This document shows positions 15,888-24,649 of a DNA stretch of 26,792 nt, one piece after another. Position numbers and translations under genes: made by a program. Within the stretch, counting starts at the first letter, position 1; every line of letters starts with the position of its first letter. This DNA is from CAYPIE01 sp964410665 (lineage in GTDB: Bacteria; Planctomycetota; Planctomycetia; Gemmatales; Gemmataceae). The notes under the pieces are model-generated. The model did not search any database. It worked only from the letters and a program-made list of their open reading frames with translations, and was not told where the DNA came from. The DNA lies in NCBI GenBank assembly GCA_964410665.1, contig CAYPIE010000079.1, positions 1 through 26,792 of the forward strand. Reading direction: 5' to 3'.

Positions 15888-17552
15888 TTAGTCGACCAAG
15901 TTGCGGATCACCAGAATATCGCCTTGCCGGTAGAAGTCGTACTGTCGGGCAACGACCCGATGGGGTAAGCCCACTTCGTGGCCGTGGTCACGCCACCAGT
16001 TTGCTGGGACAAACAGAAACGCCGGCCGTTGCGTGCCCAGAAATTGCCGGGTTTCGGCAGCATTCACTAATCGCTTCACCTCGCGGCCGGCATAAAAGAC
16101 CAGTGATGGCTGGAAGTACTCCCAGGCGCCGAGGCGGATTTCGCGATCGAGTTGCCGGGCGCCGCTCTCATCGACCAGGGCTCGTGGCGCCTTATGTCGA
16201 TCGAGACTGACCGGTGGGAAGCCAGCGACACCGGTCATAAACAAGATGGCCGCCACCGTCAGGACCTGGATCACTCGGTTGCGTTGGCCACGTCGATAAT
16301 ACCACAGGACCACCCCCGCCGCGGTAATGGGGATCAAACCGAGCCACCACCAGCGGCCTAGCCCGCTCAACATGGGGATCTTGGCCCCGGGCAGGGAAAT
16401 AAGCCCCCCGACCAGCAGTAAACCAAAGCCAATGCCCACGCCGACCAGAATCAGGCCAACCCAAGAAATAAACATAACTATATTTCCTGGGGAAATAACA
16501 CCGGACCGCCAGCGTTCTAAATAGCTTGCCGTCAACAGTGCCAGTGCGGGATAGAGGGGCAAGACATAGTTGGGCAGTTTGGTTGCCGCCAGCGAGAAGA
16601 ACACCAGGACCACACCAAACCAGGTCACCAGCAGGCGATGGGCCCGTCGATCCTTCTCCACGGCATCGCCCGGCACTGACGGCTGCTGGGCGGCACGCAC
16701 CCCATAGATCAGGCTGGCCACCAGGCAAATTGACCACGGCATAAAAAAGACAAACAGCCCTAGAAGGTGAAAGTAGATTGGGCCACTATGGTTCTCCATC
16801 GGGGCCAGAAAGCGGTGCACGTTGTGCGTGCCGATGAAGTCTTTGAGGAACTGGCCCTTGGTCGCGAGCGTGACCAAGAGATACCAGGGGCCGGCCACGG
16901 CCCAGAACAGGGCACCCGCGGTAAGCAGACGGCGATCCCATAGGCGGCTGAGCTCACCGTTCCAGGCAAAGTAAAGCAGAATGATCAGTCCTGGCAGCCC
17001 GACACCGATGGGTCCCTTGGCCAGGACGGCCAGGCCGGCGGCGGCGGCGGTGGGATACCACCAGGCCCGGCTGCCGTTCTGGCTGCCAAGCCAAAAGACG
17101 GTCAGGGTCAACACCGTCGCCAGTAACAGGACCGCATCCGGGGTGGCAGCATGGGCCAGCAGGCAGAATTCAAAGGCGCTGGCCAGGATCAGCCCGCCCA
17201 TCAGCCCAGTGCGTGCATTAAACATCTGCCGACCCAATTCGTAGACCAAAAGCACTGTCAATAGGGATGCCAGGACCGAAGGTAGGCGGGCTGCGAACTC
17301 GCTGACCCCAAAGAGCTGGTAGGAGAGGATCTGGCCCCAGTACAGCAGGGGCGGTTTAGCCGAGCGGAGTTCGAAGTTAAAGGTCGGCACGACCCAGCGC
17401 TGGCCCTCGAGCATCTCCCGAGCTGCCTCGGCGTTGAGTCCTTCGTCAATGTCCCAGAGGGTGTGGTTGCCCAGGTTGGGTAGGGTGAGTAATACCAAAG
17501 CCGCCATTAACAGGGCGTAATGCCCCAGGCGGTGCTCGAACCATCGCAACAT
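15888..17552 (-). CDS. GT39-family membrane glycosyltransferase (ArnT/PMT-like)
   Basis: A 554-residue polytopic membrane protein of the lipid-phosphate-sugar-dependent glycosyltransferase type. Near the N-terminus, after the first span, is the family signature D34-I-D36-E37-G-L-N-A-E-A-A-R-E-M with its catalytic acid, followed about 30 residues later by K66-P-P-L-L-Y-W. About ten further hydrophobic segments follow, and the C-terminal 90 residues are soluble (from about PPVSLDRHKAPRALVDE). Such enzymes transfer a sugar from a polyprenyl-phosphate carrier to lipid, protein or glycan outside the cytoplasm; the acceptor is unknown here. I chose the ATG at 17552 over the frame start at 17594 because GGGGAG lies six bases upstream, and the longer frame would overlap the promoter. 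Confidence 0.88.
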   Translation of the reverse strand: MLRWFEHRLGHYALLMAALVLLTLPNLGNHTLWDIDEGLNAEAAREMLEGQRWVVPTFNFELRSAKPPLLYWGQILSYQLFGVSEFAARLPSVLASLLTVLLVYELGRQMFNARTGLMGGLILASAFEFCLLAHAATPDAVLLLATVLTLTVFWLGSQNGSRAWWYPTAAAAGLAVLAKGPIGVGLPGLIILLYFAWNGELSRLWDRRLLTAGALFWAVAGPWYLLVTLATKGQFLKDFIGTHNVHRFLAPMENHSGPIYFHLLGLFVFFMPWSICLVASLIYGVRAAQQPSVPGDAVEKDRRAHRLLVTWFGVVLVFFSLAATKLPNYVLPLYPALALLTASYLERWRSGVISPGNIVMFISWVGLILVGVGIGFGLLLVGGLISLPGAKIPMLSGLGRWWWLGLIPITAAGVVLWYYRRGQRNRVIQVLTVAAILFMTGVAGFPPVSLDRHKAPRALVDESGARQLDREIRLGAWEYFQPSLVFYAGREVKRLVNAAETRQFLGTQRPAFLFVPANWWRDHGHEVGLPHRVVARQYDFYRQGDILVIRNLVD

Positions 17553-17593
17553 CCTTGTCTCCCCTCGGGCGGGTAAGCCTTTACCGCGCGGCA

Positions 17594-17599
17594 ATTATA
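17594..17599 (-). promoter_or_regulatory. perfect TATAAT -10 box upstream of the GT39 gene
   Basis: On the minus strand the sequence reads GCGTATAATTGCC, with TATAAT at 17599-17594 about 40 bases before the chosen ATG at 17552. No good -35 hexamer is found 16-18 bases further upstream. If it is real, the leader is about 35 bases long and the longer frame start at 17594 is excluded. Confidence 0.45.
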
Positions 17600-18188
17600 C
17601 GCATTTTGCCCGACCATGCGAGAGGGATCGGTGGCTGAGTTGGCTAGGCGGTGCTCCTGGTAGCCGCTGCATGGTCGAGAAGTGCCCGTCGACCATAGGT
17701 GCGGGGTATTTGTCGGTATCTGGAGATCGGTGGAACGCCCTGAGTCTTCGAAGGGCGTGGGCGAGGCTCCGCGTGTCTAAGGGGCCGCACGCATGTGCGT
17801 GGAGGGTTGAGATCGGCTCTTCCTTCCGAGCGATGGGTGGGAACCCGCCGTACGATGCGCGGACTTTTACGGTAGACACCGTGTTCGACAGGCGAGCAGA
17901 TCTCCGCCGTGCCGAGCGGTCGCGTCCGCCAGGGGCCGTTTCTTAGCAGTTGAGCCCCCGCGCTGCCTCGGTGGTTTCCTCCGCCGCACGGGAAAGACAC
18001 GGCGGCTGTGACCAGCACACAACCCCGGAGAGAAGCTGCCCGCCCCTGGGATTTCGATCAGGTTCAGACGCAGGTGTTGGTGGAACTTTCACTTGGAGGT
18101 GCACTCAGCCGGTTGGTCAGGTCGTTCGTAGACACCGGGCGTGCCGGTGGTTCGCCGCGGATACGCCACCCCAAAATTGGAAATGCCA
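17600..18188. other. 589-base gene-free region with a cluster of hairpins
   Basis: No open frame here shows family resemblance or a ribosome binding site. The first half (17642-17849) holds several close inverted repeats: GGCTA/TAGCC (17642-17665), ATGGTCGA/TCGACCAT (17671-17696, perfect 8 bp), ACGCCCT/AGGGCGT (17735-17758), CACGCA/TGCGTG (17788-17801) and GGTGGG/CCCGCC (17836-17849). The density suggests either a structured RNA on one strand or a degraded repetitive element. It does not match RNase P RNA, SRP RNA, tmRNA or 6S RNA motifs that I know. Confidence 0.35.
18133..18149 (-). terminator. hairpin past the sulfotransferase gene
   Basis: CACCGG (18133-18138) and CCGGTG (18144-18149) form a perfect 6-bp stem with a 5-base loop, about 40 bases downstream of the minus-strand sulfotransferase stop. 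There is no T-run. Confidence 0.3.
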
Positions 18189-19040
18189 CTACACCTCGAC
18201 CGGATAGTTCAAGCGTTCACACAGGGGCCAGACGACCTGATGGATTTCCGTGCGTTGGGTTTCGTCCAGTTCATACCACCCCCGGTACTCACTCTCAAAG
18301 GCATGGCCAATGAAGTTATGGTTCTGTTCGGCGGCGTCATCGAGATCACATAAGGGAAGCTTTAATTTATCACAGAGATAATAGCTCGGGTCGTCACAGG
18401 CATCTTCGTAAAACAGAAAATGGCGGGGATCCCAGCCGAGGTCGGTACAGAGGATGGCGGTGCGGACAAGCACCATGTAACCAAGTGCCTGGATCCAGGT
18501 TGGCGACAGGATGGGTGTCAGGTCAAGTCCGGTGTCTGGAATCGAGCGTGAGCGAACCAAGCGAGAAGCCGCTTCATAGTCTTCCCAGCGAAACCAAGCT
18601 GTATCCAGGGCACTGCGGATTAATGAGGCGACCACCGCACGGGGGTCACGCAGGATGGCATAGAGTTCCATGCCGCCATACTGTTGGAGCCAGCGGATTT
18701 TGGCGTGTAAGGTGGTAGTGCTGAAGAAGTTGACATGTTGCTTGCCGAGTTGATATTCACCACAACCGGCGGTGCGGAACCAGTCGCTGACAATGTAGTC
18801 GCGGTCAATGCGGCCCTCGCTGATGCCTTGAAAAAACTGCTTTGAAGCGGGATCCCCGTCTCGGCAGTTCCAGTATTCCCATTGGGCATGATGCAGTGGA
18901 GAGCAATGGTCAGGCTGACAGAAATATTTGACCAATGGATGGGAGGCGAGCACGCCGCCGATAAAGGAGGTTCCCGAACGGGCAAAGCCCACCGCAACCA
19001 AGGTTCGCATTTTGGTTGTCGAAAGCAGCAATTGAGACAT
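18189..19040 (-). CDS. PAPS-dependent sulfotransferase
   Basis: A 283-residue protein of the sulfotransferase family, which moves a sulfuryl group from PAPS to a hydroxyl or amine acceptor. The 5'-phosphosulfate loop is in VAVGFARSGTSFIGGVLASHP (R21-S-G-T-S-F26). The 3'-phosphate site is R131-D-P-R-A-V-V-A-S-L-I-R-S143. There is no signal peptide, so it is cytoplasmic. I start at the ATG at 19040, preceded by GGAGAGG; the TTG three bases earlier is the alternative. The acceptor is not readable. With glycosyltransferases on both sides, a carbohydrate is the most reasonable guess (inference). No PAPS synthesis genes are in the window. Confidence 0.85.
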   Translation of the reverse strand: MSQLLLSTTKMRTLVAVGFARSGTSFIGGVLASHPLVKYFCQPDHCSPLHHAQWEYWNCRDGDPASKQFFQGISEGRIDRDYIVSDWFRTAGCGEYQLGKQHVNFFSTTTLHAKIRWLQQYGGMELYAILRDPRAVVASLIRSALDTAWFRWEDYEAASRLVRSRSIPDTGLDLTPILSPTWIQALGYMVLVRTAILCTDLGWDPRHFLFYEDACDDPSYYLCDKLKLPLCDLDDAAEQNHNFIGHAFESEYRGWYELDETQRTEIHQVVWPLCERLNYPVEV

Positions 19041-19611
19041 CAATCCTCTCCGGCCGTTTCCAGAGATTCAAGGTGAGACTGTGGAGGTTCGGCGGAGTGG
19101 CGCGAATTTCGACGGGGAACCCATCTGCCCTTGCGACTGTCCATCGGCATTTTGGCAAGGGAGCTGACGAGAACAGCTCAAGGTTGGCAAGTGCAAATGC
19201 TCCGCATGCGAGACAACTATAGAATAGAATCTTGCTGGCGCCACGTTTTCCTCACTCAAACGGTCGGTTCAGAGAATTCCCATGGATGCCGCCAGGGGTG
19301 AAGTGAAGGCGCGTGTTCACACGACGGTGCACCCCAGCCGTATTCTCGTCCGGCCCAACCGTCCGGACTCTGGCAAGCCGATGCGGAACCGCTGAGCCAG
19401 GCCATGCTCGAGCAGCTTCGTCGGGCTTGGTTGGCGCTCCATCCTCGGTGGTGGGGTCGGTCTCCCGAAGCGAGAAGCCTTGACGGGTCGGCTGGCTCCC
19501 TTGCAATGGCTGATCGGGCTGTCTACAACAGTGCCAGCGGAACGGAACCCTGGCCGCGGTCACGCATCGCCAGTGCGGGTGCCGAATTGCCGGGAACGCA
19601 GAGGGATGATC
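19041..19611. other. 571-base divergent interval between sulfotransferase and glucokinase
   Basis: No gene is supported. Long open frames here are antisense to, or fused onto, the glucokinase frame and lack ribosome binding sites. The one feature that stands out is an AT-rich patch at 19218-19231 (TATAGAAT then AGAATC), readable as a -10 box on either strand but without a convincing -35. It is a plausible divergent promoter region. Confidence 0.3.
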
Positions 19612-20604
19612 ATGGCGGACAAACGCTGGTATGTCGGGTTGGATGTGGGCGGCACGACCATGAAGGCTGCGGTGGTCGATGATACGGGACAACACACCCC
19701 TTCGATTAGCTTGCCGACGCAGCCGGAACGTGGTCAAGAGCTTGGGTTGGCCACCATGGAGCAAGCGATTCGCGCGGCGGTCGCCGCGGCCAAGCTCAGC
19801 ATGGTGGACATCACCGCCATTGGCGTGGCGACTCCAGGCTTGATGGATCTGAAGGCGGGACTGATTCTGGATCCACCCAATCTGAAGCCTTGGCGCAATG
19901 TCCCAGTGCGTCAGCATATCCGCGACGTTTTTCAGTTGCCCACGGCGTATCAAAACGATGGGAATGCCGCTGCGTTCGGCGAATTCTGGGTTGGAGCTGG
20001 TCATGATGCCTACAGCATGGTGCTGTTTACCCTCGGTACCGGGATCGGTGGCGGCATCATTATCGGCGACATGATCCTGGAGGGACAGCACAGCCATGGC
20101 GGTGAGTTGGGCCATATGAAGATCGAGATGACCAACCCTCGGTTGTGTGGCTGTGGCCGCTATGGCTGTCTAGAGGCCTATGCCAGCGCCACCGGGGTGG
20201 TCAAACGTACCCGGGAGCTGATGTGCAAGCCTAGGTCCTATCAAACCGCCTTGGCCAATCTGACCGAAGAAGGCTTTACCGCCGAGGCCATCTTCACTGC
20301 CGCGGCCAACGGCGATGCCTTGGCGCAGGGGGTGGTCGATGACACCGCCTACTACCTGGCGGTCGGCGCGGCCAACGTGATGCATACGATCAATCCGGAC
20401 ATGATCGTCTATGGCGGCGGCATGATTGCTGCCGGCGAGCCATTCCTCGAACGGATTCGCTACTACATCAAACAGGTGGGGTTGACCTTTCCGTCGGGTC
20501 GCACACTGATCCGCTACGCTCAGCTAGGTAGCGATGCGGGCTTCATTGGCGCTGCGGGGTGTGCTCGGCAGTTGGTGCTCAAGACCAAGCATACTCTAGG
20601 CTGA
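19612..20604 (+). CDS. ROK-family glucokinase
   Basis: A 330-residue sugar kinase of the ROK family, phosphorylating glucose or a related hexose with ATP. Visible motifs are the phosphate-binding DVGGTT (11-16), the catalytic Asp in Q-N-D116-G-N-A-A-A, the substrate motif H162-GG-E165-L-G-H168, and the zinc-binding C179-G-C181-G-x3-C186-L-E. The glycine-rich TLGTGIGGGIIIG also fits. The longer frame from 19480 would add 44 residues without resemblance. I use the ATG at 19612 because AGAGG lies seven bases upstream; the ATG at 19606 is an alternative. The gene is followed after 86 bases by two glycosyltransferases, so it could supply sugar phosphate for nucleotide-sugar formation (inference). 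N-acetyl-sugar or mannose specificity is not excluded. Confidence 0.9.
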   Translation: MADKRWYVGLDVGGTTMKAAVVDDTGQHTPSISLPTQPERGQELGLATMEQAIRAAVAAAKLSMVDITAIGVATPGLMDLKAGLILDPPNLKPWRNVPVRQHIRDVFQLPTAYQNDGNAAAFGEFWVGAGHDAYSMVLFTLGTGIGGGIIIGDMILEGQHSHGGELGHMKIEMTNPRLCGCGRYGCLEAYASATGVVKRTRELMCKPRSYQTALANLTEEGFTAEAIFTAAANGDALAQGVVDDTAYYLAVGAANVMHTINPDMIVYGGGMIAAGEPFLERIRYYIKQVGLTFPSGRTLIRYAQLGSDAGFIGAAGCARQLVLKTKHTLG

Positions 20605-20690
20605 TCCGCATTGCATCGATTGCCCGGATGGGAGTATATTGCCTCCTCTACGGAAAGGATTTTGCGCCGTCTGGTGGGAAGGATTCCCGA

Positions 20691-21767
20691 ATGGCCGGTA
20701 CTGCACCCGAGGCACGTTGGTTGGCCTTACAACCAACCCCTCGTCTCACACGTCCCTCACCACCGGAACGGCATGCCCTTCCTCTCTCGCTCTCTGTGAT
20801 CATTGTCAACTATTGTCAGTGGCGCAACACCGCTATGCTGACCCGCCAGCTTTCCGGAGGGTTCCCACTCCGCGAAGGCTCTGCCGAAGTCGTCATCATT
20901 GATAATTCCTCCCCAACCCATCCCCTCATGGAACGTCTGCGGCGTGCTCCCAAGGTGTCACTCCGCCGCTTTGCGCGCAACCGTGGCTTTGCCTACGCGG
21001 TCAATGAGGGGTGTCGCCTGGGACAAGGGGAATGGCTGTTGATTCTCAACCCGGATATCTCGGTTCCGGCGAATTTTCTCGAACAGGTTAGTGACCTCAT
21101 TGGCCGTGTGCACGATGACATCGCTCGGGTCGGTGTCATTGGTTTTGGGCTTCGCCATAGCGATGGCAGTCCCCAACCTTCTTCCGGGCCTTTTCCAACT
21201 TTGTTTAACACGTTGCGTGGTCTACTGATGCCGCGGCGAGCCCGCCGTTGTCGGGCGGTTCCAGGCCATGAGCGTGTGCAGGTGCCCTGGGTCACCGGCT
21301 GCTGTTTGCTGGTTCGACGCGATTGTCTACGCGAGGTCGGTGGGTTCGATGAGAATTTTTTTCTGTATTATGAGGATGTCGACCTGTGCCACCGTGCCGT
21401 GACCCGCGGTTGGAGTGTGTGGTATGAGCCGAACATCCAAGTCGTGCATCATTCCCCGTTGCATACCCGACGCGTGCCTGCCCCCTTGCGGCTGATTACC
21501 CGCCATGCCTTGATGCATTACGGCACCAAGCACTGGCCTGGCTGGCAACAGGCCCTGCTGCATGCCATTATCTGGGTCGAAGCCCTCTGTCGCCAACGCT
21601 ATGTCCGTTGGCGTGGTGACGCCCGTGCCGATCGAATCTACGGGGAACTACGAGGTTTGATCGGCGATTGGATCCATGACCGTGGCCTCGGCGTGCGCAA
21701 ACGGCTCCGCCGTGCCGCCAAACAACTCGAAGTCATCGCCGAGCAACTGGACGGCCAGGGATGTTGA
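20691..21767 (+). CDS. GT2-family glycosyltransferase (rhamnosyltransferase-like), first of pair
   Basis: A 358-residue GT-A fold enzyme. The nucleotide-sugar-binding part includes LSLSVIIVNYCQW (about 33-45), VVIIDNSS (about 67-74) and NRGFAYAVNEGC. The metal-binding region is LILNPDI. The late signature FDENFFLYYEDVDLCHRA supplies the catalytic acid region. The pattern resembles rhamnosyl- and O-antigen-type transferases that act at the cytoplasmic membrane face. I start it at 20691, where AAGGA lies seven bases upstream; the frame from 20559 overlaps the glucokinase. Its end overlaps the next gene by seven bases, so the two are coupled. Confidence 0.87.
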   Translation: MAGTAPEARWLALQPTPRLTRPSPPERHALPLSLSVIIVNYCQWRNTAMLTRQLSGGFPLREGSAEVVIIDNSSPTHPLMERLRRAPKVSLRRFARNRGFAYAVNEGCRLGQGEWLLILNPDISVPANFLEQVSDLIGRVHDDIARVGVIGFGLRHSDGSPQPSSGPFPTLFNTLRGLLMPRRARRCRAVPGHERVQVPWVTGCCLLVRRDCLREVGGFDENFFLYYEDVDLCHRAVTRGWSVWYEPNIQVVHHSPLHTRRVPAPLRLITRHALMHYGTKHWPGWQQALLHAIIWVEALCRQRYVRWRGDARADRIYGELRGLIGDWIHDRGLGVRKRLRRAAKQLEVIAEQLDGQGC

Positions 21768-22756
21768 GTTCTGCTGCTCTGCCTTGCTTATCCGTGGTGA
21801 TTCCCAGTCATTCGCAAGTCGCTCTGCTAAAACGCTGTTTGTACTCGCTCGCCAGGTACGCTCCGCCAAACACCGAGATTCTCGTGATTGACGATGGCTC
21901 AATTCAGGCCGCAGTCAGTCGGACCGCATCCCAGTTTCCCGGCGTCTGGGTCGAACGTTTGCCGCGTCCGGGTGGCTTCTGTCGTGCCGCCAATCACGGC
22001 TTGAAAATGGCACGGGCTGGGGTGATTCAGTTACTCAATGACGATGCCTGGGTGACCCCAGGGTGGGCCGAGGCAGTCCTCCCCTGGTTTGCCGATCCGC
22101 GGATTGCCGCGGTTGCCCCACTGGTGCTGTGTGAGGATGGTCGCAAGCCCCCGCGGGTGGATAGTGCGGGCGATGACTATGATTCGGGCGGCTTCGCATT
22201 AAAGCGCGGGCACGGGCAACCGCTCTCAGCAATTCCGCGGCAACCGATGTGGGTGTTTGGCGCTAGTGCCTCCAGCGCCTTTTATCGGCGGGCAGCGTTG
22301 GATCAGGTCGGGTGCTTTCCGGAGTTTTTCGAAGCCTACTTTGAAGATGTCGATCTTGCTTGCCGCCTGCAAGCCGCGGGTTATCAGACCTTGTTTGAAC
22401 CACGATCCGTGGTCTGGCACCGAGTCGGTGCCTCCCACCGCCGGGCCGCTCCGAGGTTGATATGTCAGCAGTCCCGCAATGAAGAACGGCTATTTTGGCG
22501 CAACCTGCCGTTGGGTGGTGCCTCTCGAGACTTGCCCCGCCACCTGGCGGTCTTGGCCGGCAAGGCACTACGCCGCTGGCGTGAAGGGACGCTGATCCCA
22601 TGGTGTCGGGGGCGTTCCATTGCCTTTGGAGAATGGGCAAGTCTACTGCGGCAACGTCGTGGCTTGTTCCAACGTTCTGGCAAGTGCAAGCGCCCGCTGG
22701 CCGGCGAGGTCGTCCGCTATTCGCCCGCGCCGTTTCGACCGGCCCGAGCGGTATAG
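21761..22756 (+). CDS. GT2-family glycosyltransferase, second of pair
   Basis: A 331-residue GT2 enzyme of the same subgroup as the gene before it: LSVVIPSHSQVALLKRCLYSL at the N-terminus, EILVIDDGS, LLNDDAWVTPGW at the metal site, and FFEAYFEDVDLACRLQAAG near the catalytic residue. The Arg-rich C-terminal 100 residues have no clear membrane span. The ATG sits inside the last codons of the preceding gene (ATGTTGA overlap), with AGGG just before it. The pair probably adds successive sugars to one glycan (inference). Its last 40 bases overlap, on the opposite strand, the end of the convergent GTPase gene. Confidence 0.87.
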   Translation: MLSSAALPCLSVVIPSHSQVALLKRCLYSLARYAPPNTEILVIDDGSIQAAVSRTASQFPGVWVERLPRPGGFCRAANHGLKMARAGVIQLLNDDAWVTPGWAEAVLPWFADPRIAAVAPLVLCEDGRKPPRVDSAGDDYDSGGFALKRGHGQPLSAIPRQPMWVFGASASSAFYRRAALDQVGCFPEFFEAYFEDVDLACRLQAAGYQTLFEPRSVVWHRVGASHRRAAPRLICQQSRNEERLFWRNLPLGGASRDLPRHLAVLAGKALRRWREGTLIPWCRGRSIAFGEWASLLRQRRGLFQRSGKCKRPLAGEVVRYSPAPFRPARAV

Positions 22757-24615
22757 CTCGCTGCTTGGTACTCGCTACTGGCATGACTGCCCAGTCCACC
22801 AGTCTCAAGACCGGCCTCTTGTTGCAGCGTGTCACGATACTCCAAGATGGAACGCCGCAACTGGCGGGCTCGTTGGCGAAACTGTTCCAGCCGCTGGCGG
22901 ACCCCACGAAGCCGTTCGGTTGCCTGCGGTTCTTCCACTGCATGGATCAACTCGGCGGGTTCCAGACGGCGGACCCGAGCATTTAATCGCCAGCCGAGTA
23001 AGGCCATCCCGGGCAGCAGACTGGCCAATCCTAGCGCGATCGCCATGCCATAAAAACCTGCCGGTAGATAGGTGGCGTTCCACCAGTTCATCCCCAGCCG
23101 ATAAAGGACCCAACCCAGCATTGCCGCCGGAATCAGATTGGCGATCAGGACAAGCAATCCCCCCAAGAAGCCTCCCGTAGTCCACCGAGCAACCTTCTGA
23201 CTGGCGGTCGCCACATCGGCGGACAACTGGCTCAGGATTTTGCGGTCGGTATCCCCGGTCGTCAGCTTAGTGATCCCCTCCTCAAGAATCTGAGCAATGG
23301 TCTGCAGGTCAGTGGCCTTGCGCTCAGTGGCGGGCGGAGGAGGCTTGGCTGCAACGGGTTCTTCCGGGGGGATCAGGCTGCCCAGACCATGGTCCTCTAG
23401 GGTGCGCCGGGCATCGGTGGCCACGTCTTCGAGTTCGCGGCGATAGCCAGTGCCGAACGCCTCGACAATTTGCCGCAATGGCAACAACCCCTGGGCGGTT
23501 AGCCACAGCGAGGAGAAGGCCACGCCTAGAAGGCCAAAGATCGACATGCCACTGGTAAGGAGCCTCCCCGCCCGGAAGCCGATCCAGAGCATGCCAAAGC
23601 GGCAACGTACCAGAATCGGCAGGGCCATCATCGGCCCAGCTCGGTTGCCCAGCTGCCGCCAAGCTGACTCACGGATCACCAGGGCGAAGGTCTCGGCCGC
23701 CGCCGGTTCACGCATTCCGGTGAGGTAGGCCCGATGGACACGCTGGTTGAGCTTGGTCTCATCGTGTCGCAAGGTCTGGACCAGCTGGTCGATTGGGCCG
23801 AGCAGGTCCGGCTGCAGAGCATACTCAGCATGGCCTAAAAACGCATCGGTCCGTAACAGCCGCTGAAAGCCTTGATGCGGACGGCGCGTAAGGACTTGCT
23901 GCAATCGGGGAAAATCAAAACGATCGGGTTGCTCGGCACTGATCAGAAACCGCACTTGGTCGTTGGGCTCAAACCCAGCCTGACGAAGGATACGGTCAAA
24001 GTCCGCGCAGATGGCCTCGCGGTCCTTCTCAGCCCGGTCGAGTTTATTGAGCACAAACAGCCAGCGTTTGCGTTCGCCCCAGTCGCGGGCTTCTTGCAGA
24101 ATGTCAAAGTTGGCCCGTTTGTCCACATCGGTCACATACAGGACCAGATCACTGTCCTCGATCATGGCCCGGGCAACGTCGCGATTTTCACGCAACATAC
24201 CGTCTACATCAGGCGTATCGATCAGAACCACTCCGGGGGTGACCCCTGCAACATAGCGGGGTCGGAAGTTCTCGGGGATCTTCACCAACGCCCGGTCCTC
24301 GGGCGTAACCGCCACGACCGGCTCGGTGGTGAAGCAGCGGATGGCATCAGAGGACGGACTGGCATCGGGTTTGCCAAGAAGGGTGCTAAACAGTTTTGAT
24401 TTGCCAACCCCCGTGCCTCCGAGCAGGGTGATGCGCAATGGTTGTTGCAGAGCTTCGGGCGTATGCAGGCGCTTGAGAGCCTGGTCGATACGCAAGGCAA
24501 TCAGGCGGGCGGCCGGAAGCATATCCAAAAGCGTGGCCTCAAAGCGGACTGCTTCGAGACGCGCCACCAGACTGCGTAACAGTGTGTCGTCGGCTTCCAG
24601 ACGCGGGTTATCCAT
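22717..24615 (-). CDS. dynamin-like membrane GTPase A (downstream gene of pair)
   Basis: A 632-residue protein. The GTPase domain spans about 60-245, with G1 GGTGVGKS (66-73), G3 DTPDVDG (133-139), G4 NKLD (190-193) and possibly G5 SAE (226-228); all canonical elements are present. A helical region follows. Hydrophobic segments lie at about 352-376, 482-505 and 518-542, the last two forming a likely membrane hairpin, and an Arg/Gln-rich coiled coil at about 555-600 comes near the end. This order (GTPase, helical stalk, membrane segment, coiled coil) resembles bacterial dynamin-like proteins. Start: the ATG at 24615 with AAGGAAGG directly before it; the longer frame would overlap the upstream gene. 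The gap to GTPase B is 34 bases, so the two are one operon. The role in membrane remodelling is inference. Confidence 0.8.
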   Translation of the reverse strand: MDNPRLEADDTLLRSLVARLEAVRFEATLLDMLPAARLIALRIDQALKRLHTPEALQQPLRITLLGGTGVGKSKLFSTLLGKPDASPSSDAIRCFTTEPVVAVTPEDRALVKIPENFRPRYVAGVTPGVVLIDTPDVDGMLRENRDVARAMIEDSDLVLYVTDVDKRANFDILQEARDWGERKRWLFVLNKLDRAEKDREAICADFDRILRQAGFEPNDQVRFLISAEQPDRFDFPRLQQVLTRRPHQGFQRLLRTDAFLGHAEYALQPDLLGPIDQLVQTLRHDETKLNQRVHRAYLTGMREPAAAETFALVIRESAWRQLGNRAGPMMALPILVRCRFGMLWIGFRAGRLLTSGMSIFGLLGVAFSSLWLTAQGLLPLRQIVEAFGTGYRRELEDVATDARRTLEDHGLGSLIPPEEPVAAKPPPPATERKATDLQTIAQILEEGITKLTTGDTDRKILSQLSADVATASQKVARWTTGGFLGGLLVLIANLIPAAMLGWVLYRLGMNWWNATYLPAGFYGMAIALGLASLLPGMALLGWRLNARVRRLEPAELIHAVEEPQATERLRGVRQRLEQFRQRARQLRRSILEYRDTLQQEAGLETGGLGSHASSEYQAASYTARAGRNGAGE

Positions 24616-24649
24616 GACCTTCCTTTGATCGATGCAAAGATCTTTCGTC

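Noticed and set aside
15605..16210. 201-codon plus-strand open frame spanning the Rieske end and the GT39 end
   Set aside because: It crosses two supported genes and a strong hairpin, with no ribosome binding site or recognisable domain.
17624..17700. tRNA-Ser/Leu-like D-arm sequence (GGTGGCTGAGTTGGCTAGGC)
   Set aside because: No 5-bp anticodon stem with a 7-base loop and no T-arm (GTTCRA) follow at the required distances.
17828..17862. resemblance to group II intron domain V (GGGAACCC then CGTACG)
   Set aside because: The outer arms do not pair as domain V requires, and no reverse transcriptase or maturase sequence is nearby.
19252..20115. 287-codon minus-strand open frame across the glucokinase gene
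   Set aside because: It is antisense to the clearly coding glucokinase frame, rich in His, Arg and Gln as expected of a shadow frame, and matches no family.
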